The notes under the pieces are model-generated. The model was not told the DNA's origin. It did not search any database and saw nothing but the letters and a program-made list of their open reading frames with translations. A stretch of 64,000 nt of DNA. Source: Alphaproteobacteria bacterium (GTDB lineage: Bacteria > Pseudomonadota > Alphaproteobacteria > DSM-16000 > Inquilinaceae). Below, piece by piece: positions 27,057-34,987 of this stretch (position 1 is its first letter; each line of letters opens with the position of its first letter). A program made the translations under genes and the position numbers. The stretch spans positions 1 to 64,000 of the forward strand of contig JANQGH010000063.1 of assembly GCA_028277405.1 (NCBI GenBank), in the 5' to 3' direction.

Positions 27057-28016
27057 CTATTGGCGCCAGGGCGTTTCCGACCAGACCACGGCCAGATCCG
27101 CGTCCGTGCTGGTCAGGAAGGCCGCATATTCCGGCGCCGGCATGTAGTTCAGCGGAATGTTGGCCGCCTCGGCCGCCGCCGCATATTCCGGGTTCTCCAA
27201 GGCCGCGCCGATCGCCGCCGACAGGGTCTCGATGACCTCGTCGGACAGGCCGGCGGGCCCCGCAATGCCGCGCGACGAGCCGCCCAGCACCTCGATACCT
27301 TGCTCGATGAAGGTCGGGATGTCGGGCGCCATCGGGCTGCGCTCGCTGGACATCACGCCCAGGATGCGCAACTGGCCTTCCTCGGCGAACTCGATGCCCT
27401 CCGACAGGTTGAAGGCGCCAAGCGGGATATGGCCGCCCAGCAGGGCGGTGCGCATCGGCGCGGTCGAGCCGAACGGCACGTGGCTGAACGTGGCCCCGGT
27501 CACCTGCTGGACGACCAAGAGCGCCAGATGCTCCGACGAGCCGACGGAACCGGTGGTGCCGATCGGCAGCGCGCCGGGGTTTTCGACCGCGAAGTCGATC
27601 ACGTCCTGCAAGGTTTCGAACTCGCTGTCCGAGCGCACGGCCCAGATGCCCGGATCGGTCACCAGGTTGGCGATCGGCGTGAAGCTGTTGACGTCATAGC
27701 GGGTGTCGCGCTCGAACGAATAGGCGAACATCGCCGGCAGGTTGATGAAGCCGATGGTGTAGCCGTCGGGATCGGATTCCGCCAGTTCCGTGAAGCCGAT
27801 CTCGCCGCCGGCGCCCGGCGTGTTCACGACCGTGATCGTCGTGCCCAGTTCGGTCTCGATATAGGGCTGGATCGCGCGTGCCGCGACATCCGTGCCGCCG
27901 CCCGGCGAGAACGCCACGATCAGGTCGATCGGCCGGTCGGGATAGTTGTCTTGTGCCATGGCCGGCACGGTGATCAGTGCCGCCAACGCCGTCGCGGTTA
28001 GGAACTTGAGCCCCAT
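27057..28016 (-). CDS. Tripartite tricarboxylate transporter, periplasmic binding protein TctC
   Basis: A 319-residue solute-binding protein. A signal peptide (MGLKFLTATALAALITVPAMA) precedes the mature start near QDNYPDRPIDLIVAFSPGGGTDVAARA, typical of TctC/Bug proteins. The conserved GTTGSVGSSEHLALL and NTPGAGGEIGF segments are also present. ATG 28016 has AGGAGGGG six bases upstream. The leader carries a 9-bp inverted repeat that abuts this ribosome binding site. It is the first gene of the minus-strand operon. Confidence 0.95.
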   Translation of the reverse strand: MGLKFLTATALAALITVPAMAQDNYPDRPIDLIVAFSPGGGTDVAARAIQPYIETELGTTITVVNTPGAGGEIGFTELAESDPDGYTIGFINLPAMFAYSFERDTRYDVNSFTPIANLVTDPGIWAVRSDSEFETLQDVIDFAVENPGALPIGTTGSVGSSEHLALLVVQQVTGATFSHVPFGSTAPMRTALLGGHIPLGAFNLSEGIEFAEEGQLRILGVMSSERSPMAPDIPTFIEQGIEVLGGSSRGIAGPAGLSDEVIETLSAAIGAALENPEYAAAAEAANIPLNYMPAPEYAAFLTSTDADLAVVWSETPWRQ

Positions 28017-28030
28017 TGTTCACCCCTCCT

Positions 28031-28085
28031 GAATGATTGGCTTATCGACGCCGCCCGGCGGGAAGCGCCTCGCAGACAATCATTC
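28031..28085 (-). promoter_or_regulatory. Long inverted repeat in the tctC leader abutting the ribosome binding site
   Basis: Perfect 9-bp arms GAATGATTG (28031-28039) and CAATCATTC (28077-28085) are separated by 37 bp that contain a further GC-rich short palindrome. On the minus strand the second arm ends exactly where the AGGAGGGG ribosome binding site of tctC begins. It could act as an RNA hairpin in the leader or as an operator for the LysR regulator of the operon. Confidence 0.5.
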
Positions 28086-28163
28086 AATAAACGGATGGCC
28101 GAGGCAAGGGCATTAGGAAATTCTATGACTCAATTGGCAATATGGCCCTGTCAGAATCGACAA

Positions 28164-28191
28164 GCCCCCTCGCAGAGATGCGCGAGGGGGC
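28164..28191 (-). terminator. GC-rich hairpin downstream of the RTX gene
   Basis: A perfect 10-bp stem (GCCCCCTCGC with GCGAGGGGGC) and 8-nt loop lie 40 bp after the stop of the RTX gene. On the minus strand it is followed by CTTGTCGATTCTG, only a weak T tract. It also sits upstream of the tctC promoter region, so it probably insulates the tct operon from read-through. Confidence 0.6.
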
Positions 28192-28230
28192 CAGATGAGT
28201 GCTAGCGCCAACGAGGCGTCGGCCGCGTGT

Positions 28231-29364
28231 TCAGCTGCCGAGAAAGATATCGATGTTCAGCTCCAACCCGGTGACGTCCTGCACCAGGATCGACGGCGAT
28301 CCCGGGCCCGATACGTTGATCCAGGTATCGCCGTGGACCTCATGGATCTTTACGTCGTTCGGATCGTCGACACTGAGAAGCCTGATGGTGTCAAAGTTCT
28401 TCTGAAAGTCGGTGATGATATCGCTGCCGAACCGGCCTTCGAAGATAAAGGTATCGATCGCATTGGTGTCGACGACGACCTCACTGGCCAGATTGCCCGC
28501 CAGAATGTCATTGCCGCGACCGCCAATGATGAAGTCGTTGCCGTCGCCGCCCTGAACGGTGTCGTTGCCGCGACCGCCGAAGACCTCGTCCTGGTTGCCG
28601 TCGCCGCTTACGAAATCGTCGCCGCTGCCGCCTTTAACCGTGTCGGCGCCGTCACCGCCCAAAAGGCTGTCGTCCCCGCGACCGCCAAAGATCATGTCGC
28701 CCTGGTCGCCGCCATCGACGGTGTCGTTGCCGCTGCCGCCGCGAATGGTGTCGGCGCTGCCGCCGCCCTCGATGCTATCGTCGCCACTTTGGCCCAGCAG
28801 GCTGTCCGATCCGTCGCCGCCTCGGATCAGATCGTCGTCTCGGCCGCCATAGATGACATCGTCGTCATCTTCGCCATTCAGGGTGTCGTTGCCGGACCCG
28901 CCATAGATGGTGTCGTTGCCGGCGAGGCCCTGGAACGAGTCATCGCCGCCAAAGCCGAACAGCCTGTCGCCAAACGCACCGCCAATAAAGACATCATCGA
29001 ACTGATTGCCGACATAGTTCCAGTCGATGGGCGCGAGAAGATTCTGAACGAAATTGTCGTCGACCGCGGCCGTGTTGACGGTGTTCAACGCCGCATCGTA
29101 ACCAAAAACGTCCCACCGTGTCCCATCGCTGCCTTCGACGGTAAATCGAGTGACGGTGCCGGTGTACCGGCCATCCTCGGTTTCGCTGAATCCGGTGCCA
29201 TAGACCGTCATCGTGTACATGACGGTCCGGTCGCTCGTGGCGCCCGGAAATGGCTTAAGCGTCGCCTTGAAGGGGCTCTCGACCGTGAAGCTGTGCTTTT
29301 GTTCGGCCAAGCCACGGACATAGTTGGGACCAAGGAAATCACCGGTGCGGATCAGCAAAGCCAT
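28231..29364 (-). CDS. RTX calcium-binding repeat protein (type I secreted)
   Basis: A 377-residue protein. An N-terminal domain of about 120 residues is not recognised. It is followed by about 18 tandem nonapeptides of the GGxGxDxUx type from residue 128 to about 289 (for example GGSGNDTVD, GGRGDDSLL, GGDGNDFII) and a C-terminal region (IDTFIFEGRFGSDIITDFQ...IFLGS) like the peptidase-M10/RTX secretion tail. It should fold around calcium outside the cell after type I secretion. No T1SS genes lie in the window. The repeats also create a long open frame on the other strand that is not a gene. Confidence 0.92.
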   Translation of the reverse strand: MALLIRTGDFLGPNYVRGLAEQKHSFTVESPFKATLKPFPGATSDRTVMYTMTVYGTGFSETEDGRYTGTVTRFTVEGSDGTRWDVFGYDAALNTVNTAAVDDNFVQNLLAPIDWNYVGNQFDDVFIGGAFGDRLFGFGGDDSFQGLAGNDTIYGGSGNDTLNGEDDDDVIYGGRDDDLIRGGDGSDSLLGQSGDDSIEGGGSADTIRGGSGNDTVDGGDQGDMIFGGRGDDSLLGGDGADTVKGGSGDDFVSGDGNQDEVFGGRGNDTVQGGDGNDFIIGGRGNDILAGNLASEVVVDTNAIDTFIFEGRFGSDIITDFQKNFDTIRLLSVDDPNDVKIHEVHGDTWINVSGPGSPSILVQDVTGLELNIDIFLGS

Positions 29365-29850
29365 GAAGTGTGGGCCTTTCTCTTTGCGGGGACGGATGGG
29401 TTTGGTTCAAGCAATGTGCTTTATTGTGATTGCACTTTGTTGAGATAGCTTCGCACCTCGGGAGCGATAAATTGTCGCGCAAGGCGGGCTAGTTGCGCGT
29501 ACTCTATGTGCCTAAAATTGATTTATCAGTTAGGGCGAGTCTTGTTGCACGTTCGGCGTGCAAGGCGGGGGCTGCGATCGTGGCTGGCGGCTTGGCCGCG
29601 AAGTGCGGGGCGTTACTTCTTTTGGGCTGTCTGTTCGGCGCGCAAATACAGAATTGGGAGCCGGGCGATCGACCGCATGTCCTTGTTCAGGCGCTGACGA
29701 TTGCTGCCGCGGCGTCCAGGGCCTGGCGCCAAGTCATTCAAGGCCTAGGATTGGGGCGAGGTCGGTCGCGCCCGCCGCGGTCTGGTCTGGGTTGCCGGAG
29801 GGGCGTGCCGCCGTCAACGGCGTTCAGCAACGGCGGCGCATGGGGATCGT
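29365..29850. other. Intergenic region upstream of the RTX gene with two inverted repeats
   Basis: This is a 486-bp stretch with no credible gene. Two palindromes are visible: CGCGCAA/TTGCGCG (29476-29482 with 29493-29499) and TTGCACG/CGTGCAA (29545-29551 with 29557-29563, a 5-nt loop). Both overlap a shared GCAAGGCGGG (29479-29488 and 29560-29569), 81 bp apart. They lie 110-200 bp upstream of the RTX start, where a regulator could bind. The plus-strand frame from 29493 has unsupported composition. Confidence 0.4.
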
Positions 29851-30369
29851 CTAGATCGTGTCGGGCTCCGCCGTCCGGCGATAGACCGCTTCGATCGTGC
29901 GCCGCAGTTCGCCGTCGACATAGCGGTTGTAGATGACCCGCAGCATGCCGTCCGGCAGGATCGTGCGGTCATAGGTCTGGCGGTTGATGCGTCCATCCTC
30001 GTCGACGCCGATGAGTGTCACGGTGAGAATGCCTTCGTCGAAGACGGCCACCGCGCCGATGTCGGCCGGCTCGTTGATGGCGCTCCAGCCCGCTTCGGTG
30101 GCGACGAAGTCGAGATCGCCCTCGCGCTGGATGATGGAGCCGTCCAGCCCGACGCTGACATTGCGCCAAAGCACCGACAGGCCGCCGTCCGGCTCCGGCT
30201 CAATGAGGGCGAAGGCCGCGCGCGGCGGGCCGTCGCTGACCATTGTCGTCTCGCCTTCCCAATAGCCGTAAAGCTCGTCCAGTGTCGGCGGCGCGGGCTG
30301 GGTGGCGACCTGTTGGCAGGCGGCCACCAGCGGGATCAGGATAAGGGCCAGCAAACGGATCGGGCGCAT
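29851..30369 (-). CDS. Hypothetical lipoprotein
   Basis: A 172-residue protein with a lipoprotein signal (MRPIRLLALILIPLVAACQQ, lipobox VAAC with Cys at 18). The mature part begins QQVATQPAPPTLDELYGYWEGE and appears beta-rich, possibly a small lipocalin-like or DUF1579-like barrel. ATG 30369 gives a proper signal; the longer frame to 30441 does not. It is on the same strand as the RTX gene but 486 bp upstream of it. I cannot name a function. Confidence 0.7.
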   Translation of the reverse strand: MRPIRLLALILIPLVAACQQVATQPAPPTLDELYGYWEGETTMVSDGPPRAAFALIEPEPDGGLSVLWRNVSVGLDGSIIQREGDLDFVATEAGWSAINEPADIGAVAVFDEGILTVTLIGVDEDGRINRQTYDRTILPDGMLRVIYNRYVDGELRRTIEAVYRRTAEPDTI

Positions 30370-30582
30370 GGCGTCGGGCTCCGGATTCGGTTTCGGATTG
30401 TTATCCGCCCACCATGCCGCGCGAGGCGGCCCTATGTCCATGGTTTTGGTGCCTTATTGGCGTCCGACGGCAATGGGCGCGGGCGGCCGCACGGGCCCGG
30501 AAACTCCGTTCTGGACAACGCCCCGGCCATTCCCTATACACCAGCCCGCGCCGCCCATCGGCGCCCGCGCCACCGCGCATAT

Positions 30583-30658
<76 letters not shown>

Positions 30659-30866
30659 TTCACCGTTTTGAGTGTTGGCAGAAAGTTCGGGACCGGCCGT
30701 TTGGTCCGCGGCCGGTCTGCGCGTGTTCGCGGCGACGCCCGTTTACCGGTTTTGTCGACGGCATCCGGCTTGGGTCTGGATGCCGAGGTCCTGCATCCCT
30801 GGCGGCTGGTGGCCGCTGGGGAGACGCGCAACCGTCGATAACCGGCATTGGTAACGTGCACGGGGC

Positions 30867-31328
30867 TTATTGGCGGCGCTGATAAACCGCCCTTCCGACG
30901 ATCGCGTACTCTCCACTTTCCGCGTAGATGATCTCCAACCGATCGTCGTCCAGCACCTCGCCGAACATGATCCCTGTATCCGGGTGTTCGGCAATGACGA
31001 ACGAGGCGCCATCGCTGGTGAAAACACCCAATAGGTCTTCGCTGGATTGGTTGGCATGCTGGGATCCATCATGTGGCTGTTGGTCGTCCACATGATCGAA
31101 CAACCAGCGCAGCACGCCGGTAAACGCATGGCCCATCTGTTCGGTGATCTCGATTTCGAGGTCGCCCGTGTCCCCGTCCCATAACTCGCCGCCATAGATC
31201 GCGCCGCTGGTTTCGACAGAAACCCAGACGCCGACGATGTTCGGCGCCGTACTCTGGGCGACGGCGACATGAGAGGAAAAGAGGGCAATAACGCCCAGAG
31301 CCGCAAGTACCCTGCAGAACCGTACCAT
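30867..31328 (-). CDS. Small secreted hypothetical protein
   Basis: A 153-residue protein with a signal peptide (MVRFCRVLAALGVIALFSSHVAVAQS, cleavage after AVA or AQ). The mature domain starts TAPNIVGVWVSVETSGAIYGGELW and looks beta-rich, with EIIYAESGEYAIVGRAVYQRRQ at the C-terminus. It has some resemblance in style to the lipoprotein at 29851-30369 (a VGVW/GYWEGE start and a C-terminal aromatic basic end), but I cannot establish homology. ATG 31328 is used, not the frame end at 31454. Confidence 0.65.
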   Translation of the reverse strand: MVRFCRVLAALGVIALFSSHVAVAQSTAPNIVGVWVSVETSGAIYGGELWDGDTGDLEIEITEQMGHAFTGVLRWLFDHVDDQQPHDGSQHANQSSEDLLGVFTSDGASFVIAEHPDTGIMFGEVLDDDRLEIIYAESGEYAIVGRAVYQRRQ

Positions 31329-31487
31329 TGAAATCTCCGTTTTGGTTGAGCGACCGTAGTGTCGCGAATGCCGATCGTGCAACAGAACCGCGATTCGATG
31401 ACAGTTCTTCGACACGAACTGATCAGCCGCCCGGTCGTCGCTCGTGTTCCCCACCGACGACAGTCCAGGTCGCGCCGGCCGATCGCA

Positions 31488-32024
31488 TCATAGCAGCGTC
31501 GCCGCGCGTCTGGCGGCCTGATCATAAAAGCCGGACATGGCGCGCATCGTTTCCGACAGGGTCTCGACTTCACCCAAACTGCCGGGGAAATGCTCCAGCG
31601 CGCTCAAGAGATAGGCGCGCTGGTTCTGGCGGTAACGGGCGATCAGGTCTGCGCCCTTTTCGGTTGTGCTGTAGAATTTCTCCTTGCCCTGTTTCAGGCT
31701 CTTCAGGATGCCCGCCTTCTCCAGCTTGCGCAGCGAATAGGAGATGACGTGGTCGTCGTCGACATTCAGCACGAAGGCGATGTCCGTCAGCCGGGTCGAG
31801 CGCGCCCGGTGGTGCACCGCATGCAGCACCAGGCTGTCCGTTAGGGTCAGGCCGGTTTCGCCCGCCGCTGCCAGGCAATTCAAGGCCCAGCGTTCGAACG
31901 CCAGATGGGCGATAATCAGCGCGTATTCGAACTCCGCGATCACCCGCCCGGTTTCGCCGGATCCCTCTGTTCCGGCGGTTCCGGCGGTCGCGGCCGGCTT
32001 GGCCAGGTCTTTGTCCGTCGCCAC
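31488..32024 (-). CDS. MarR-family transcriptional regulator
   Basis: A 178-residue winged-helix regulator. The core is LTDSLVLHAVHHRARSTRLTDIAFVLNVDDDHVISYSLRKLEKAGILKSLKQGKEKFYSTTEKG (split), with long helices on both sides for dimerisation. The first 25 residues are Ala/Gly/Thr-rich and likely disordered. It uses a GTG start with GGAG upstream. It is divergent from the M24 peptidase and TRAP genes, and the intervening region has inverted and direct repeats, so it probably represses that operon. Confidence 0.9.
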   Translation of the reverse strand: MATDKDLAKPAATAGTAGTEGSGETGRVIAEFEYALIIAHLAFERWALNCLAAAGETGLTLTDSLVLHAVHHRARSTRLTDIAFVLNVDDDHVISYSLRKLEKAGILKSLKQGKEKFYSTTEKGADLIARYRQNQRAYLLSALEHFPGSLGEVETLSETMRAMSGFYDQAARRAATLL

Positions 32025-32035
32025 TGTCTGGTCTC

Positions 32036-32129
32036 CAAAATGCGTTCTCAGCCATGCCTACGTTGAAATGGCGTCGGGATCAACGTCTCCATTTTGCATA
32101 CGATACGTCGATAAATTCTTGACGATACG
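32036..32129. promoter_or_regulatory. Repeats in the divergent region between MarR and the M24/TRAP operon
   Basis: Visible elements are an inverted repeat ACGTTGA (32060-32066) with TCAACGT (32080-32086), an outer pair CAAAATG (32036-32042) with CATTTTG (32090-32096), and a direct repeat ACGATACG at 32100-32107 and 32122-32129, 22 bp apart (two helical turns). These are good candidates for MarR operators controlling both directions; no clean -35/-10 pair was found. Confidence 0.5.
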
Positions 32130-32196
32130 CCTGCAATAACCCACCCTCGACAGACGGGTCTTTCAAGCGGCGTTACCGGGGGGGGACAAAAGCCCG

Positions 32197-33306
32197 ATGC
32201 AAGACAGACAGAGTATTCTCGACCTGCCCAAGGCGTTGGGTCTGACCGCCGTGGTGGCGATGAGCCCGGAGAATTTCGCCTATGTCAGCGGCACCCATAT
32301 CATCACGGTCAATCTGATCCGGCCGCGCCACGGCTATGCGGTCATCCCGGCCGAGGGCAAGCCGGAGCTGATCGTGTGCTCCATCGAGCGGACACTTGCG
32401 GAGGCGGAAGGCTGGATCGAGGACATCGTCACCTATACCGAGTTCAAGGACGAACCGGTTGCGGTGCTGGCCGCCCGGCTGAAGGCGGCCGGGCTCGATC
32501 ATGGGCGCATCGGCATCGATCTGGACTATCTGCCGACCAGCGCCTTCGATCGGCTGCGCCAGCAACTGCCGGGGGTCGAGTGGGTCAATACGACGGAGGA
32601 GATCGCCCGGCTGCGCGCGATCAAGTCGGAGGATGAGGTCGACCGTCTGCGCCACGTCACCCAGGCGACCCATGCTGCGGTGCTGGACGCCATGAAGGCC
32701 AGCAAGCTGGGCGACAGCGAGCAGCAGATGAACCAGCGCATCATGCAGGGCATGCTGGACCGGGGCGCGGACGGTATCCTGTTCATGTGCTTCGCCTCCG
32801 GCGACCGGACCGACCAGCCTCACGCCCACGCCACCGACCGCAAGCCGGCGCCGGGCGAGATCATCCGCTTCGATGTCGGCGCGACCTGGGGCCCATGGGC
32901 CTCGGACTTCGCCCGGACCTATTCGGCCGGCGAACCGACGCAGATGCAGCAGGATACCTACCGCAAACTGCGCGAGATCCAGGAAGAGACCATCGATTTC
33001 ATCAAGCCCGGCGTGACGGCGGAGGCGGTGTTTCACACCTGCCGGCAAGGCTATGATAAGCGCGGGCTGCGCTTTCACATGCCCCATATCGGCCACAGCT
33101 TCGGCCATGAGCTGCATGAATCGCCGATGCTGCGGCCCGGCGAAACCATGACCATCGAAGACGGCATGGTGCTGAATATCGAGCCCGTGGTCCTGGACGA
33201 TGCGCACAGCGCCTACCACACCGAGGATCTGATCGAGGTGCGGGCCACGGGCAACCGGCTGTTGACCCTCGGTCTGGCACCCAAGGAGATACCGACCATC
33301 GGCTGA
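32197..33306 (+). CDS. M24-family metallopeptidase (Xaa-Pro aminopeptidase-like)
   Basis: A 369-residue pita-bread-fold protein with a creatinase N-terminal domain. All metal ligands of the M24 catalytic domain are visible: Asp in IRFDVGATWGPWASDFART (two), His in IGHSFGHELHESP, Glu in VLNIEPVV and Glu in YHTEDLIEV. It may therefore be an active dipeptidase/prolidase or ectoine/creatine-type hydrolase. It is the first gene of an operon with a TRAP transporter, 78 bases before dctP, suggesting that the imported solute, perhaps a peptide-like or N-acylated compound, is its substrate. A run of eight G serves as ribosome binding site. Confidence 0.9.
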   Translation: MQDRQSILDLPKALGLTAVVAMSPENFAYVSGTHIITVNLIRPRHGYAVIPAEGKPELIVCSIERTLAEAEGWIEDIVTYTEFKDEPVAVLAARLKAAGLDHGRIGIDLDYLPTSAFDRLRQQLPGVEWVNTTEEIARLRAIKSEDEVDRLRHVTQATHAAVLDAMKASKLGDSEQQMNQRIMQGMLDRGADGILFMCFASGDRTDQPHAHATDRKPAPGEIIRFDVGATWGPWASDFARTYSAGEPTQMQQDTYRKLREIQEETIDFIKPGVTAEAVFHTCRQGYDKRGLRFHMPHIGHSFGHELHESPMLRPGETMTIEDGMVLNIEPVVLDDAHSAYHTEDLIEVRATGNRLLTLGLAPKEIPTIG

Positions 33307-33384
33307 GGATCCCCCAACGCGAAACGAGACACGGGCAACGCCCGGACACACCCAACCGCCCGAACAGGCGCAAAGGAGGCAGGA

Positions 33385-34383
33385 ATGAGCATTCGGTTTC
33401 GTACTCTCTTGTTGGCGGCGGCCGCCACGGCGGCCCTTGGCGTTTCATCGGTCTCGGTGGCTTCGGCGGAAACCCTGCGCCTGGCGCACCATCACGCCGT
33501 CGGCGGCACTGTCGACCTGGCCGCCAACCAGTTGGCCGAACTGGTGGCCGAGCGCAGCGGCGGCGATCTGGAAATCGAGATCTTCCCGGCCGCCCAGCTG
33601 GGCCAGGAGTTGGAGGCCTTTCAACTGCTCGACCAGGGCGTGATCGACATGACGGTCACCTCGCTGGGCCTGATGGACCAGTACTTCCCGCCAATGGCCG
33701 TGACCTCCCTGCCTTTCCTGATCACGTCTTGGGAGCAGGCCGAGGAAGCCTTCGCCGGCGAGTTCGGCGCCGAACTGGCCGAGGGCTTGGCCGAAGCGAC
33801 CGACGCCCGCCTGCTGGCCTATCTCTATCTGGGTTTTCGCGACATGTTGTTCCGCGACGACCCGGTGACGGACGTGGCGAACATGGATGGCCTGCGCATG
33901 CGCTCGCCAGAGAGCTTCGTCTGGATACGCATGTTCGAACTGCTGGGCAGCGAGCCGACCCCGGTGACCTGGGGCGAGGTCTATACCGCGATGCAGACCG
34001 GGGTTGCCGCCGGCCTGGAATCGCCGGCCATGGCGGCGCTCGACATGCGCTTCAACGAGGTCGTCACCTCCCTGGTCCAAACCCACCACATGTTCGGCTC
34101 GATGGCCTTCGTCATCAATGACGGCGCCTGGGAAGGGTTGACCGAGGACCAGCAGGATCTGCTGACCCAGGCGGCGATCGATGCGGCCTTTTACGCCAAT
34201 TTCGAGATCTCCCAGCCCGGCGAGCAGGAAGCCTATGGCCGTCTGGCCGAGGCCGGCGTCGAGGTGCTGGAGCCGGAGAACCTGGCCGCCTGGTCGGCGG
34301 CGATGGAGCCGCTGTGGGGCGAGGTCGCCGACCAGCGCGAGGGCTCGCAGCGCTTCATCGACATGCTGCGGGCGATGCAATGA
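33385..34383 (+). CDS. TRAP transporter substrate-binding protein (DctP family)
   Basis: A 332-residue periplasmic protein. A signal peptide (SIRFRTLLLAAAATAALGVSS...ASA) is followed by ETLRLAHHHAVGGTVDLAANQLAELVAERSGG, the usual DctP opening. Further on are the conserved GLRMRSPES and MQTGVAAGLESP segments; the first contains the arginine that contacts the carboxylate of the solute. An AGGAGG lies upstream of ATG 33385. The partner membrane subunits follow. Confidence 0.94.
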   Translation: MSIRFRTLLLAAAATAALGVSSVSVASAETLRLAHHHAVGGTVDLAANQLAELVAERSGGDLEIEIFPAAQLGQELEAFQLLDQGVIDMTVTSLGLMDQYFPPMAVTSLPFLITSWEQAEEAFAGEFGAELAEGLAEATDARLLAYLYLGFRDMLFRDDPVTDVANMDGLRMRSPESFVWIRMFELLGSEPTPVTWGEVYTAMQTGVAAGLESPAMAALDMRFNEVVTSLVQTHHMFGSMAFVINDGAWEGLTEDQQDLLTQAAIDAAFYANFEISQPGEQEAYGRLAEAGVEVLEPENLAAWSAAMEPLWGEVADQREGSQRFIDMLRAMQ

Positions 34384-34455
34384 CTTAGCGAGATGCCTGT
34401 AGGGGGGATGATAGCGGGGGCGATGATTTGGGGCCGATAACGTGATCGACGGTAC

Positions 34456-34983
34456 ATGACGGCGCAGGGCGAGCCGTCCGACCCGTCCGAACCCGCGACG
34501 GATCGGGACGCCACCGGGCGGCTGGTCCGGCTGGCGGCCATCATCGCCGGGGCGGCACTGGCGGCTTGCGTCCTCTTGACCTCGGTTACCGTCGTGCTGC
34601 GTTTCGGCTTCAACGTGTCGCTGGCCTGGGCGCAGGAGGCCGGCCGCTATCTGTTCGTCTGGTCGGTCTATGCCGGCGTCTTTCTGGCCGTGATCAAGAA
34701 CTCGCACATCCGGGTCACGGTGATCGCCGACCTGATGCCGCCTTCCGTCCGGCGCGCCGCGGAAATCCTGATCAAGCTGGTCGCCATCGCGAGCTTTCTT
34801 GTCGTCGCCTGGTACGGTGCCGTGCTGGCGTTCGAAAACATCGACCGCCAGTTCTACACCGTACCGTTCCTGACCCTGATCTGGTTCTACGCCTCGGTGC
34901 CGATAGCGCTGACGGCCAGCGCGCTTTACCTGTTGGGCGATCTGGTTGGGGTCACGCGCCGGCCCGATTCCGAAGCGGGCTGA
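34456..34983 (+). CDS. TRAP transporter small membrane subunit (DctQ family)
   Basis: A 175-residue membrane protein with four helices, the DctQ layout. These are LAAIIAGAALAACVLLTSVTVVL, WAQEAGRYLFVWSVYAGVFLAVIKN, AEILIKLVAIASFLVVAWYG and FYASVPIALTASALYLLGDL. The WAQE(A/E)xRYLFVW segment is the family signature. It lies 72 bases after dctP and 4 bases before dctM. Confidence 0.93.
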   Translation: MTAQGEPSDPSEPATDRDATGRLVRLAAIIAGAALAACVLLTSVTVVLRFGFNVSLAWAQEAGRYLFVWSVYAGVFLAVIKNSHIRVTVIADLMPPSVRRAAEILIKLVAIASFLVVAWYGAVLAFENIDRQFYTVPFLTLIWFYASVPIALTASALYLLGDLVGVTRRPDSEAG

Positions 34984-34987
34984 CGGT

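Noticed and set aside
25512..28001. Very long open frame (829 residues) on the plus strand
   Set aside because: It is antisense to tctA, tctB and tctC, whose proteins are clearly recognised. The translated product is rich in His, Arg, Gln and Asp as expected of the opposite strand of high-GC genes.
28195..29448. 417-residue frame on the plus strand with repeats of Val/Ala-rich units
   Set aside because: It is the mirror of the RTX nonapeptide repeats, whose periodicity creates an open antisense frame.
29493..29936. 147-residue plus-strand frame in the RTX upstream spacer
   Set aside because: It has no recognisable domain, overlaps two palindromes and the lipoprotein gene's end, and its composition is that of unselected high-GC DNA.
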